Part shown: positions 1 through 11,384 of the stretch, one piece after another
How the letters are laid out: every line of letters begins with the position of its first letter
Position numbering within the stretch: position 1 is the stretch's first letter
From: Crossaster papposus
Taxonomy: Eukaryota; Echinodermata; Asteroidea; Velatida; Solasteridae
Reading direction: 5' to 3'
Assembly (NCBI GenBank): GCA_037893245.1
Contig: JBAIAA010000013.1
Location: 682,001 to 746,000 of the forward strand
Length of the DNA stretch: 64,000 bases
Made by a program: the position numbers and the translations under genes
Notes under the pieces: generated by a model
The model's database searches: none
Seen by the model: only the letters and a program-made list of their open reading frames with translations
What the model was told of the DNA's origin: nothing

Positions 1-398
1 ATGGTGGCGCAGTGGAAGCTTGCTGGGCCTATAACCCAGAGTGCCGAGGATCAAAACCTCGTTCTGCTGCTAATAAGTTTTTGGTATGACTTGAAGTACT
101 CGACTCAGAGTGACAAAGTAGACCCTTTCTTGGTCAGTAACCGAGAGTTCGGATGATCACAACCTCGGTCTGCTCAGGATAATTTTGTATTTGATAGGGA
201 TTTCATTTTCATTAAAAATGGTTACGCAGAGTAGTGCAGCGGGAGCGTGATGGGCCCATAGCCCAGAGGTCCGAGGACAAAAACCTCGCTTTGCTAACTA
301 GGTATTTTTGCTTCACTGCTATTCACATTTAATAAATATTGTAGAATGTTTTTAGAATGTCTGCTTTAATTTTGTTTGCATTTTCTAAATTTACATGA

Positions 399-470
399 GG
401 CATAGTGGCGCAGTTGAAGCGTGCTGGGCCCATAACCCAGAGGTCCGTGGATCGAAACCTCGCTCAGCTA
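399..470 (+). pseudogene. U1 iMet-like copy, unit 1
   Basis: Unit 1 occupies 1-798 and lacks its first 3 bases. Its T stem is broken (CGTGG opposite CCTCG) and the acceptor 3' strand reads CTCAGCTA. The same private pair of changes occurs in units 4 and 11. U3 at 623-694 is chimeric: its 3' third and the following spacer are of U3' type. Confidence 0.65.
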
Positions 471-1025
471 ACAAGTTTTTGGTATGACATGAGGTACTCG
501 ACTCGGAGTGACAAAGTAGACACTTTCTTGGTCAGTACCCGAGAGTTTGGTTGACCACAACCTCGGTCTGCTCAGGATAATTATTTTCTTGAAAGTGATT
601 TCATTTTCATTACAAATAGTTACGCAGAGTGGTGCCGTGGGAGCGTGATGGGCCCATAACCCAGAGGCCCGAGGACAAAAACCTCGCTTTGCTAACTAGG
701 TATTTTTGCTTCACTGCTATTCACATTTAATAAATATTGTAGAATGTTTTTAGAATGTCTGCTTTTATTTTGTTTGTTGTTTTTCTAAATTTACATGAGG
801 CATGGTGGCGCAGTGGAAGCTTGCTGGGCCTATAACCCAGAGTGCCGAGGATCAAAACCTCGTTCTGCTGCTAATAAGTTTTTGGTATGACTTGAAGTAC
901 TCGACTCAGAGTGACAAAGTAGACCCTTTCTTGGTCAGTAACCGAGAGTTCGGATGATCACAACCTCGGTCTGCTCAGGATAATTTTGTATTTGATAGGG
1001 ATTTCATTTTCATTAACAATAGTTA

Positions 1026-1090
1026 CGCAGAGTAGTGCAGCGGGAGCGTGATGGGCCCAGAGGTCCGAGGACCAAAACCTCGCTTTGCTA
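1026..1090 (+). pseudogene. U3' copy lacking the 7-nt anticodon loop, unit 2
   Basis: Reads GGGCCCAGAGG where other U3' copies read GGGCCCATAGCCCAGAGG. The missing 7 nt equal the anticodon loop and are bounded by the direct repeat CCCA, so slippage is the simplest cause. The 3' flank AAAGAGG is of U3 type, so this copy is also recombinant. Confidence 0.85.
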
Positions 1091-1180
1091 AAGAGGTATT
1101 TTTGCTTCACTGCTATTCACATTTAATAAATATTGTAGAATGTTTTTAGAATGTCTGCTTTAATTTTGTTTGCATTTTCA

Positions 1181-1422
1181 TTAAAAATTGTTACGCAGAG
1201 TAGTGCAGCGGGAGCGTGATGGGCCCATAGCCCAGAGGTCCGAGGACCAAAACCTCGCTTTGCTAACTAGGTATTTTTGCTTCACTGCTATTCACATTTA
1301 ATAAATATTGTAGAGGTCATAGCTTTGCTAACTAGGTATTTTTGCTTCACTGCTATTCACATTTAATAAATATTGTAGAGCCCATAGCCCAGAGGTCCGA
1401 GGACCAAAACCTCGCTTTGCTA
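1181..1422 (+). repeat. Local U3' expansion: one full and two partial copies
   Basis: A junction near 1181 joins TTTGCATTTTC of spacer L3' to ATTAAAAATTG of spacer L2', giving a second full U3' at 1194-1265. After one L3' start, the sequence restarts at 1315 with only a U3' tail (GCTTTGCTA, ending 1330). After another L3' start it restarts near 1380 with the 3' two-thirds of U3', ending 1422. This makes unit 2 about 325 bp longer than its neighbours. Confidence 0.85.
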
Positions 1423-1524
1423 ACTGGGTATTTTTGCTTCACTGCTATTCACATTTAATAAATATTGTAGAATGTTTTCAGAATGTCTGCTTTAATTTTG
1501 TTTGCATTTTCTAAATTTACATGA

Positions 1525-1596
1525 GGCATAGTGGCGCAGTTGAAGCGTGCTGGGCCCATAACCCAGAGGTCCGAGGATCAAAACCTCGCTCTGCTA
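1525..1596 (+). tRNA. U1 iMet-like copy, unit 2
   Basis: Unit 2 is 799-1924 and expanded by extra U3' pieces. T loop is ATCAAAA, so the B box has lost its CG. U3 is at 1749-1820. Confidence 0.45.
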
Positions 1597-2325
1597 ACAA
1601 GTTTTTGGTATGACATGAGGTACTCGACTCGGAGTGACAAAGTAGACACTTTCTTGGTCAGTACCCGAGAGTTTGGTTGACCACAACCTCGGTCTGCTCA
1701 GCATAGTTATTTTCTTGAAAGTGATTTCATTTTCATTACAAATAGTTACGCAGAGTGGTGCCGTGGGAGCGTGATGGGCCCATAACCCAGAGGCCCGAGG
1801 ACCGAAACCTCGCTCTGCTAAAGAGGTATTTTTGCTTCACTGTTATTCAAATTTAATAATTATTTTAGAATGTTTTTAGAATGTCTGCTTTTATTTTGTT
1901 TGTTGTTTTTCTAAATTTACATGAGGCATGGTGGCGCAGTGGAAGCTTGCTGGGCCTATAACCCAGAGTGCCGAGGATCAAAACCTCGTTCTGCTGCTAA
2001 TAAGTTTTTGGTATGACTTGAAGTACTCGACTCAGAGTGACAAAGTAGACCCTTTCTTGGTCAGTAACCGAGAGTTCGGATGATCACAACCTCGGTCTGC
2101 TCAGGATAATTTTGTATTTGATAGGGATTTCATTTTCATTAAAAATAGTTACGCAGAGTAGTGCAGCGGGAGCGTGATGGGCCCATAGCCCAGAGGTCCG
2201 AGGACCAAAACCTCGCTTTGCTAACTAGGTATTTTTGCTTCACTGCTATTCACATTTAATAAATATTGTGGAATGTTTTTAGAATGTCTGCTTTAATTTT
2301 GTTTGCATTTTCTAAATTTACATGA

Positions 2326-2397
2326 GGCATAGTGGCGCAGTTGAAGCGTGCTGGGCCCATAACCCAGAGGTCCGAGGATCGAAACCTCGCTCTGCTA
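2326..2397 (+). tRNA. U1 iMet-like copy, unit 3
   Basis: Unit 3 is 1925-2725. The B box GGATCGAAACC is intact, rare in the left block. The upstream flank has the private GTGGAATG. U3 is at 2550-2621. Confidence 0.55.
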
Positions 2398-3126
2398 ACA
2401 AGTTTTTGGTATGACATGAGGTACTCGACTCGGAGTGACAAAGTAGACACTTTCTTGGTCAGTACCCGAGAGTTTGGTTGACCACAACCTCGGTCTGCTC
2501 AGGATAATTATTTTCTTGAAAGTGATTTCATTTTCATTACAAATAGTTACGCAGAGTGGTGCCGTGGGAGCGTGATGGGCCCATAACCCAGAGGCCCGAG
2601 GACCGAAACCTCGCTCTGCTAAAGAGGTATTTTTGCTTCACTGTTATTCAAATTTAATAATTATTTTAGAATGTTTTTAGAATGTCTGCTTTTATTTTGT
2701 TTGTTGTTTTTCTAAATTTACATGAGGCATGGTGGCGCAGTGGAAGCTTGCTGGGCCTATAACCCAGAGTGCCGAGGATCAAAACCTCGTTCTGCTGCTA
2801 ATAAGTTTTTGGTATGACTTGAAGTACTCGACTCAGAGTGACAAAGTAGACCCTTTCTTGGTCAGTAACCGAGAGTTCGGATGATCACAACCTCGGTCTG
2901 CTCAGGATAATTTTGTATTTGATAGGGATTTCATTTTCATTAAAAATGGTTACGCAGAGTAGTGCAGCGGGAGCGTGATGGGCCCATAGCCCAGAGGTCC
3001 GAGGACAAAAACCTCGCTTTGCTAACTAGGTATTTTTGCTTCACTGCTATTCACATTTAATAAATATTGTAGAATGTTTTTAGAATGTCTGCTTTAATTT
3101 TGTTTGCATTTTCTAAATTTACATGA

Positions 3127-3198
3127 GGCATAGTGGCGCAGTTGAAGCGTGCTGGGCCCATAACCCAGAGGTCCGTGGATCGAAACCTCGCTCAGCTA
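3127..3198 (+). pseudogene. U1 iMet-like copy, unit 4
   Basis: Unit 4 is 2726-3526. T stem CGTGG/CCTCG and acceptor end CTCAGCTA as in units 1 and 11. U3 at 3351-3422 is the same U3/U3' chimera as in unit 1. Confidence 0.65.
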
Positions 3199-3927
3199 AC
3201 AAGTTTTTGGTATGACATGAGGTACTCGACTCGGAGTGACAAAGTAGACACTTTCTTGGTCAGTACCCGAGAGTTTGGTTGACCACAACCTCGGTCTGCT
3301 CAGGATAATTATTTTCTTGAAAGTGATTTCATTTTCATTACAAATAGTTACGCAGAGTGGTGCCGTGGGAGCGTGATGGGCCCATAACCCAGAGGCCCGA
3401 GGACAAAAACCTCGCTTTGCTAACTAGGTATTTTTGCTTCACTGCTATTCACATTTAATAAATATTGTAGAATGTTTTTAGAATGTCTGCTTTTATTTTG
3501 TTTGTTGTTTTTCTAAATTTACATGAGGCATGGTGGCGCAGTGGAAGCTTGCTGGGCCTATAACCCAGAGTGCCGAGGATCAAAACCTCGTTCTGCTGCT
3601 AATAAGTTTTTGGTATGACTTGAAGTACTCGACTCAGAGTGACAAAGTAGACCCTTTCTTGGTCAGTAACCGAGAGTTCGGATGATCACAACCTCGGTCT
3701 GCTTAGGATAATTTTGTATTTGATAGGGATTTCATTTTCATTAAAAATAGTTAGGCAGAGTAGTGCAGCGGGAGCGTGATGGGCCCATAGCCCAGAGGTC
3801 CGAGGACCAAAACCTCGCTTTGCTAACTGGGTATTTTTGCTTCACTGCTATTCACATTTAATAAATATTGTAGAATGTTTTTAGAATGTCTGCTTTAATT
3901 TTGTTTGCATTTTCTAAATTTACATGA

Positions 3928-3999
3928 GGCATAGTGGCGCAGTTGAAGCGTGCTGGGCCCATAACCCAGAGGTCCGAGGATCAAAACCTCGCTCTGCTA
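3928..3999 (+). tRNA. U1 iMet-like copy, unit 5
   Basis: Unit 5 is 3527-4327. T loop ATCAAAA. U3' of this unit has the private 5' flank TTAGGCAGAG, shared with units 8, 12 and 14. U3 is at 4152-4223. Confidence 0.45.
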
Positions 4000-4728
4000 A
4001 CAAGTTTTTGGTATGACATGAGGTACTCGACTCAGAGTGACAAAGTAGACACTTTCTTGGTCAGTACCCGAGAGTTTGGTTGACCACAACCTCGGTCTGC
4101 TCAGGATAATTATTTTCTTGAAAGTGATTTCATTTTCATTACAAATAGTTACGCAGAGTGGTGCCGTGGGAGCGTGATGGGCCCATAACCCAGAGGCCCG
4201 AGGACCGAAACCTCGCTCTGCTAAAGAGGTATTTTTGCTTCACTGTTATTCAAATTTAATAATTATTTTAGAATGTTTTTAGAATGTCTGCTTTTATTTT
4301 GTTTGTTGTTTTTCTAAATTTACATGTGGCATGGTGGCGCAGTGGAAGCTTGCTGGGCCTATAACCCAGAGTGCCGAGGATCAAAACCTCGTTCTGCTGC
4401 TAATAGGTTTTTGGTATGACTTGAAGTACTCGACTCAGAGTGACAAAGTAGACCCTTTCTTGGTCAGTAACCGAGAGTTCGGATGATCACAACCTCGGTC
4501 TGCTCAGGATAATTTTGTATTTGATAGGGATTTCATTTTCATTAACAATAGTTACGCAGAGTAGTGCAGCGGGAGCGTGATGGGCCCATAGCCCAGAGGT
4601 CCGAGGACCAAAACCTCGCTTTGCTAACTGGGTATTTTTGCTTCACTGCTATTCACATTTAATAAATATTGTAGAATGTTTTCAGAATGTCTGCTTTAAT
4701 TTTGTTTGCATTTTCTAAATTTACATGA

Positions 4729-4800
4729 GGCATAGTGGCGCAGTTGAAGCGTGCTGGGCCCATAACCCAGAGGTCCGAGGATCAAAACCTCGCTCTGCTA
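4729..4800 (+). tRNA. U1 iMet-like copy, unit 6
   Basis: Unit 6 is 4328-5128; its U1' flank reads CATGTGGC. T loop ATCAAAA. The upstream GAATGTTTTCAG is shared with units 2 and 9. U3 is at 4953-5024. Confidence 0.45.
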
Positions 4801-5128
4801 ACAAGTTTTTGGTATGACATGAGGTACTCGACTCGGAGTGACAAAGTAGACACTTTCTTGGTCAGTACCCGAGAGTTTGGTTGACCACAACCTCGGTCTG
4901 CTCAGGATAGTTATTTTCTTGAAAGTGATTTCATTTTCATTACAAATAGTTACGCAGAGTGGTGCCGTGGGAGCGTGATGGGCCCATAACCCAGAGGCCC
5001 GAGGACCGAAACCTCGCTCTGCTAAAGAGGTATTTTTGCTTCACTGTTATTCAAATGTAATAATTATTTTAGAATGTTTTTAGAATGTCTGCTTTTATTT
5101 TGTTTGTTGTTTTTCTAAATTTACATGA

Positions 5129-5531
5129 GGCATGGTGGCGCAGTGGAAGCTTGCTGGGCCTATAACCCAGAGTGCCGAGGATCAAAACCTCGTTCTGCTG
5201 CTAAAAAGTTTTTGGTTTGACTTGAAGTACTCGACTCAGAGTGACAAAGTATACCCTTTCTTGGTCAGTAACCGAGGGTTTGGATGATCACAACCTCGGT
5301 CTGCTCAGGATAATTTTGTATTTGATAGGGATTTCATTTTCATTAAAAATAGTTACGCAGAGTAGTGCCGTGGGAGCGTGATGGGCCCATAACCCAGAGG
5401 CCCGAGGACCGAAACCTCGCTCTGCTAAAGAGGTATTTTTGCTTCACTGTTATTCAAATGTAATAATTATTTTAGAATGTTTTTAGAATGTCTGCTTTTA
5501 TTTTGTTTGTTGTTTTTCTAAATTTACATGA
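5129..5531 (+). repeat. Half-unit 7 (U1'-U2'-chimeric U3)
   Basis: 403 bp. The single U3-type module at 5356-5427 starts as U3' (AGAGTAGTG) and continues as U3 (CCGTGGGAGCG). U1 and U2 are therefore missing and the 3' spacer is L3. Product of crossover between the two halves inside the tRNA A-box region. Confidence 0.88.
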
Positions 5532-5932
5532 GGCATGGTGGCGCAGTGGAAGCTTGCTGGGCCTATAACCCAGAGTGCCGAGGATCAAAACCTCGTTCTG
5601 CTGCTAAAAAGTTTTTGGTATGACTTGAAGTACTCGACTCAGAGTGACAAAGTAGACCCTTTCTTGGTCAGTAACCGAGAGTTCGGATGATCACAACCTC
5701 GGTCTGCTTAGGATAATTTTGTATTTGATAGGGATTTCATTTTCATTAAAAATAGTTAGGCAGAGTAGTGCAGCGGGAGCGTGATGGGCCCATAGCCCAG
5801 AGGTCCGAGGACCAAAACCTCGCTTTGCTAACTGGGTATTTTTGCTTCACTGCTATTCACATTTAATAAATATTGTAGAATGTTTTTAGAATGTCTGCTT
5901 TAATTTTGTTTGCATTTTCTAAATTTACATGA

Positions 5933-6004
5933 GGCATAGTGGCGCAGTTGAAGCGTGCTGGGCCCATAACCCAGAGGTCCGAGGATCAAAACCTCGCTCT
6001 GCTA
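5933..6004 (+). tRNA. U1 iMet-like copy, unit 8
   Basis: Unit 8 is 5532-6332 and resembles unit 5 at a shift of 2005 bp. T loop ATCAAAA. U3 is at 6157-6228. Confidence 0.45.
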
Positions 6005-6733
6005 ACAAGTTTTTGGTATGACATGAGGTACTCGACTCAGAGTGACAAAGTAGACACTTTCTTGGTCAGTACCCGAGAGTTTGGTTGACCACAACCTCGG
6101 TCTGCTCAGGATAATTATTTTCTTGAAAGTGATTTCATTTTCATTACAAATAGTTACGCAGAGTGGTGCCGTGGGAGCGTGATGGGCCCATAACCCAGAG
6201 GCCCGAGGACCGAAACCTCGCTCTGCTAAAGAGGTATTTTTGCTTCACTGTTATTCAAATTTAATAATTATTTTAGAATGTTTTTAGAATGTCTGCTTTT
6301 ATTTTGTTTGTTGTTTTTCTAAATTTACATGAGGCATGGTGGCGCAGTGGAAGCTTGCTGGGCCTATAACCCAGAGTGCCGAGGATCAAAACCTCGTTCT
6401 GCTGCTAATAGGTTTTTGGTATGACTTGAAGTACTCGACTCAGAGTGACAAAGTAGACCCTTTCTTGGTCAGTAACCGAGAGTTCGGATGATCACAACCT
6501 CGGTCTGCTCAGGATAATTTTGTATTTGATAGGGATTTCATTTTCATTAACAATAGTTACGCAGAGTAGTGCAGCGGGAGCGTGATGGGCCCATAGCCCA
6601 GAGGTCCGAGGACCAAAACCTCGCTTTGCTAACTGGGTATTTTTGCTTCACTGCTATTCACATTTAATAAATATTGTAGAATGTTTTCAGAATGTCTGCT
6701 TTAATTTTGTTTGCATTTTCTAAATTTACATGA

Positions 6734-6805
6734 GGCATAGTGGCGCAGTTGAAGCGTGCTGGGCCCATAACCCAGAGGTCCGAGGATCAAAACCTCGCTC
6801 TGCTA
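6734..6805 (+). tRNA. U1 iMet-like copy, unit 9
   Basis: Unit 9 is 6333-7133 and resembles unit 6 at a shift of 2005 bp. T loop ATCAAAA. U3 is at 6958-7029. Confidence 0.45.
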
Positions 6806-7534
6806 ACAAGTTTTTGGTATGACATGAGGTACTCGACTCGGAGTGACAAAGTAGACACTTTCTTGGTCAGTACCCGAGAGTTTGGTTGACCACAACCTCG
6901 GTCTGCTCAGGATAGTTATTTTCTTGAAAGTGATTTCATTTTCATTACAAATAGTTACGCAGAGTGGTGCCGTGGGAGCGTGATGGGCCCATAACCCAGA
7001 GGCCCGAGGACCGAAACCTCGCTCTGCTAAAGAGGTATTTTTGCTTCACTGTTATTCAAATGTAATAATTATTTTAGAATGTTTTTAGAATGTCTGCTTT
7101 TATTTTGTTTGTTGTTTTTCTAAATTTACATGAGGCATGGTGGCGCAGTGGAAGCTTGCTGGGCCTATAACCCAGAGTGCCGAGGATCAAAACCTCGTTC
7201 TGCTGCTAATAAGTTTTTGGTATGACTTGAAGTACTCGACTCAGAGTGACAAAGTAGACCCTTTCTTGGTCAGTAACCGAGAGTTCGGATGATCACAACC
7301 TCGGTCTGCTCAGGATAATTTTGTATTTGATAGGGATTTCATTTTCATTAAAAATAGTTACGCAGAGTAGTGCAGCGGGAGCGTGATGGGCCCATAGCCC
7401 AGAGGTCCGAGGACCAAAACCTCGCTTTGCTAACTAGGTATTTTTGCTTCACTGCTATTCACATTTAATAAATATTGTAGAATGTTTTTAGAATGTCTGC
7501 TTTAATTTTGTTTGCATTTTCTAAATTTACATGA

Positions 7535-7606
7535 GGCATAGTGGCGCAGTTGAAGCGTGCTGGGCCCATAACCCAGAGGTCCGAGGATCGAAACCTTGCT
7601 CTGCTA
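7535..7606 (+). tRNA. U1 iMet-like copy, unit 10
   Basis: Unit 10 is 7134-7934 and resembles unit 3 at a shift of 5209 bp. T loop ATCGAAA is intact; the T stem ends CCTTG, keeping pairing by a G-T. U3 at 7759-7830 has CCCGG in its anticodon stem. Confidence 0.5.
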
Positions 7607-8335
7607 ACAAGTTTTTGGTATGACATGAGGTACTCGACTCGGAGTGACAAAGTAGACACTTTCTTGGTCAGTACCCGAGAGTTTGGTTGACCACAACCTC
7701 GGTCTGCTCAGGATAATTATTTTCTTGAAAGTGATTTCATTTTCATTACAAATAGTTACGCAGAGTGGTGCCGTGGGAGCGTGATGGGCCCATAACCCGG
7801 AGGCCCGAGGACCGAAACCTCGCTCTGCTAAAGAGGTATTTTTGCTTCACTGTTATTCAAATTTAATAATTATTTTAGAATGTTTTTAGAATGTCTGCTT
7901 TTATTTTGTTTGTTGTTTTTCTAAATTTACATGAGGCATGGTGGCGCAGTGGAAGCTTGCTGGGCCTATAACCCAGAGTGCCGAGGATCAAAACCTCGTT
8001 CTGCTGCTAATAAGTTTTTGGTATGACTTGAAGTACTCGACTCAGAGTGACAAAGTAGACCCTTTCTTGGTCAGTAACCGAGAGTTCGGATGATCACAAC
8101 CTCGGTCTGCTCAGGATAATTTTGTATTTGATAGGGATTTCATTTTCATTAAAAATGGTTACGCAGAGTAGTGCAGCGGGAGCGTGATGGGCCCATAGCC
8201 CAGAGGTCCGAGGACCAAAACCTCGCTTTGCTAACTAGGTATTTTTGCTTCACTGCTATTCACATTTAATAAATATTGTAGAATGTTTTTAGAATGTCTG
8301 CTTTAATTTTGTTTGCATTTTCTAAATTTACATGA

Positions 8336-8407
8336 GGCATAGTGGCGCAGTTGAAGCGTGCTGGGCCCATAACCCAGAGGTCCGTGGATCGAAACCTCGC
8401 TCAGCTA
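8336..8407 (+). pseudogene. U1 iMet-like copy, unit 11
   Basis: Unit 11 is 7935-8735 and resembles unit 4 at a shift of 5209 bp, with the same broken T stem and CTCAGCTA end. U3 at 8560-8631 is the U3/U3' chimera. Confidence 0.65.
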
Positions 8408-9136
8408 ACAAGTTTTTGGTATGACATGAGGTACTCGACTCGGAGTGACAAAGTAGACACTTTCTTGGTCAGTACCCGAGAGTTTGGTTGACCACAACCT
8501 CGGTCTGCTCAGGATAATTATTTTCTTGAAAGTGATTTCATTTTCATTACAAATAGTTACGCAGAGTGGTGCCGTGGGAGCGTGATGGGCCCATAACCCA
8601 GAGGCCCGAGGACAAAAACCTCGCTTTGCTAACTAGGTATTTTTGCTTCACTGCTATTCACATTTAATAAATATTGTAGAATGTTTTTAGAATGTCTGCT
8701 TTTATTTTGTTTGTTGTTTTTCTAAATTTACATGAGGCATGGTGGCGCAGTGGAAGCTTGCTGGGCCTATAACCCAGAGTGCCGAGGATCAAAACCTCGT
8801 TCTGCTGCTAATAAGTTTTTGGTATGACTTGAAGTACTCGACTCAGAGTGACAAAGTAGACCCTTTCTTGGTCAGTAACCGAGAGTTCGGATGATCACAA
8901 CCTCGGTCTGCTTAGGATAATTTTGTATTTGATAGGGATTTCATTTTCATTAAAAATAGTTAGGCAGAGTAGTGCAGCGGGAGCGTGATGGGCCCATAGC
9001 CCAGAGGTCCGAGGACCAAAACCTCGCTTTGCTAACTGGGTATTTTTGCTTCACTGCTATTCACATTTAATAAATATTGTAGAATGTTTTTAGAATGTCT
9101 GCTTTAATTTTGTTTGCATTTTCTAAATTTACATGA

Positions 9137-9208
9137 GGCATAGTGGCGCAGTTGAAGCGTGCTGGGCCCATAACCCAGAGGTCCGAGGATCAAAACCTCG
9201 CTCTGCTA
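9137..9208 (+). tRNA. U1 iMet-like copy, unit 12
   Basis: Unit 12 is 8736-9536 and resembles unit 5 at a shift of 5209 bp. T loop ATCAAAA. U3 at 9361-9432 has T loop ACCTAAA, shared only with unit 14. Confidence 0.45.
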
Positions 9209-9536
9209 ACAAGTTTTTGGTATGACATGAGGTACTCGACTCAGAGTGACAAAGTAGACACTTTCTTGGTCAGTACCCGAGAGTTTGGTTGACCACAACC
9301 TCGGTCTGCTCAGGATAATTATTTTCTTGAAAGTGATTTCATTTTCATTACAAATAGTTACGCAGAGTGGTGCCGTGGGAGCGTGATGGGCCCATAACCC
9401 AGAGGCCCGAGGACCTAAACCTCGCTCTGCTAAAGAGGTATTTTTGCTTCACTGTTATTCAAATTTAATAATTATTTTAGAATGTTTTTAGAATGTCTGC
9501 TTTTATTTTGTTTGTTGTTTTTCTAAATTTACATGA

Positions 9537-9712
9537 GGCATGGTGGCGCAGTGGAAGCTTGCTGGGCCTATAACCCAGAGTGCCGAGGACAAAAACCTCG
9601 CTTTGCTAACTAGGTATTTTTGCTTCACTGCTATTCACATTTAATAAATATTGTAGAATGTTTTTAGAATGTCTGCTTTTATTTTGTTTGTTGTTTTTCT
9701 AAATTTACATGA
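9537..9712 (+). repeat. 176-bp remnant unit 13 (U1'/U3' fusion)
   Basis: A 72-nt fusion at 9537-9608 starts as U1' (TAT at the anticodon position) and switches at CCGAGGA in the T stem to U3' (CAAAAACCTCGCTTTGCTA). It is followed by a U3'-to-U3 hybrid spacer. Everything from U2' to U2 is missing. The exchange point is the T-stem/B-box sequence common to all modules. Confidence 0.88.
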
Positions 9713-10113
9713 GGCATGGTGGCGCAGTGGAAGCTTGCTGGGCCTATAACCCAGAGTGCCGAGGATCAAAACCTCGTTCTGCTGCTAATAAGTTTTTGGT
9801 ATGACTTGAAGTACTCGACTCAGAGTGACAAAGTAGACCCTTTCTTGGTCAGTAACCGAGAGTTCGGATGATCACAACCTCGGTCTGCTTAGGATAATTT
9901 TGTATTTGATAGGGATTTCATTTTCATTAAAAATAGTTAGGCAGAGTAGTGCAGCGGGAGCGTGATGGGCCCATAGCCCAGAGGTCCGAGGACCAAAACC
10001 TCGCTTTGCTAACTGGGTATTTTTGCTTCACTGCTATTCACATTTAATAAATATTGTAGAATGTTTTTAGAATGTCTGCTTTAATTTTGTTTGCATTTTC
10101 TAAATTTACATGA

Positions 10114-10185
10114 GGCATAGTGGCGCAGTTGAAGCGTGCTGGGCCCATAACCCAGAGGTCCGAGGATCAAAACCTCGCTCTGCTA
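10114..10185 (+). tRNA. U1 iMet-like copy, unit 14
   Basis: Unit 14 is 9713-10513, a near copy of unit 12 at a shift of 977 bp (801 + 176). T loop ATCAAAA. U3 at 10338-10409 has ACCTAAA. Confidence 0.45.
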
Positions 10186-10914
10186 ACAAGTTTTTGGTAT
10201 GACATGAGGTACTCGACTCAGAGTGACAAAGTAGACACTTTCTTGGTCAGTACCCGAGAGTTTGGTTGACCACAACCTCGGTCTGCTCAGGATAATTATT
10301 TTCTTGAAAGTGATTTCATTTTCATTACAAATAGTTACGCAGAGTGGTGCCGTGGGAGCGTGATGGGCCCATAACCCAGAGGCCCGAGGACCTAAACCTC
10401 GCTCTGCTAAAGAGGTATTTTTGCTTCACTGTTATTCAAATTTAATAATTATTTTAGAATGTTTTTAGAATGTCTGCTTTTATTTTGTTTGTTGTTTTTC
10501 TAAATTTACATGAGGCATGGTGGCGCAGTGGAAGCTTGCTGGGCCTATAACCCAGAGTGCCGAGGATCAAAACCTCGTTCTGCTGCTAATAGGTTTTTGG
10601 TATGACTTGAAGTACTCGACTCAGAGTGACAAAGTAGACCCTTTCTTGGTCAGTAACCGAGAGTTCGGATGATCACAACCTCGGTCTGCTCAGGATAATT
10701 TTGTATTTGATAGGGATTTCATTTTCATTAACAATAGTTACGCAGAGTAGTGCAGCGGGAGCGTGATGGGCCCATAGCCCAGAGGTCCGAGGACCAAAAC
10801 CTCGCTTTGCTAAAGAGGTATTTTTGCTTCACTGCTATTCACATTTAATAAATATTGTAGAATGTTTTTAGAATGTCTGCTTTAATTTTGTTTGCATTTT
10901 CTAAATTTACATGA

Positions 10915-10986
10915 GGCATAGTGGCGCAGTTGAAGCGTGCTGGGCCCATAACCCAGAGGTCCGAGGATCGAAACCTCGCTCTGCTA
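10915..10986 (+). tRNA. U1 iMet-like copy, unit 15 (first)
   Basis: Unit 15 is 10514-11712 (1199 bp, 1.5 units) and contains two U1 copies. This one has intact A and B boxes. It is followed by a U2/U2' chimera and then U3' at 11139-11210 rather than U3. Confidence 0.55.
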
Positions 10987-11015
10987 ACAAGTTTTTGGTA
11001 TGACATGAGGTACTC

Positions 11016-11089
11016 GACTCGGAGTGACAAAGTAGACCCTTTCTTGGTCAGTAACCGAGAGTTCGGATGATCACAACCTCGGTCTGCTC
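11016..11089 (+). pseudogene. U2/U2' chimeric relic, unit 15
   Basis: Begins as U2 (CGACTCGGAGTGAC) and becomes U2' from about 11037 (GACCCTTTCTTGG, GTAACCGAGAGTTCGG), with spacer L2' after it. This crossover inside U2 inserted an extra half-unit, the reciprocal of the deletions seen in units 7 and 25. Confidence 0.85.
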
Positions 11090-11312
11090 AGGATAATTTT
11101 GTATTTGATAGGGATTTCATTTTCATTAAAAATAGTTACGCAGAGAAGTGCAGCGGGAGCGTGATGTGCCCATAGCCCAGAGGTCCGAGGACCAAAACCT
11201 CGCTTTGCTAACTAGGTATTTTTGCTTCACTGCTATTCACATTTAATAAATATTGTAGAATGTTTTAAGAATGTCTGCTTTCATTTTGTTTGCATTTTCT
11301 AAATTTACATGA

Positions 11313-11384
11313 GGCATAGTGGCGCAGTTGAAGCGTGATGGGCCCATAACCCAGAGGTCCGAGGATCGAAACTTCGCTCTGCTA
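11313..11384 (+). tRNA. U1 iMet-like copy, unit 15 (second)
   Basis: Carries ATGGG in the anticodon stem and CTTCG in the T stem. It lies downstream of a U3' with GATGTGCCCATAG. The same combination is found in unit 20. U3 at 11537-11608 is a U3/U3' chimera. Confidence 0.4.

Larger units (their letters stand above)
1470..9536 (+). repeat. Nested block duplications in the left subfamily
   Basis: About 2.9 kb at 1470-4327 recurs at 6679-9536 (shift 5209 bp: units 3, 4, 5 to 10, 11, 12), tracked by the GTCCGTGG U1 variant (3171, 8380), AAAATGGTTACG and TTAGGCAGAG. Units 5-6 also recur as 8-9 at a shift of 2005 bp, which is 2.5 units because half-unit 7 lies between. Unit 1 matches unit 4 at a shift of 2728 bp. 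Confidence 0.88.
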
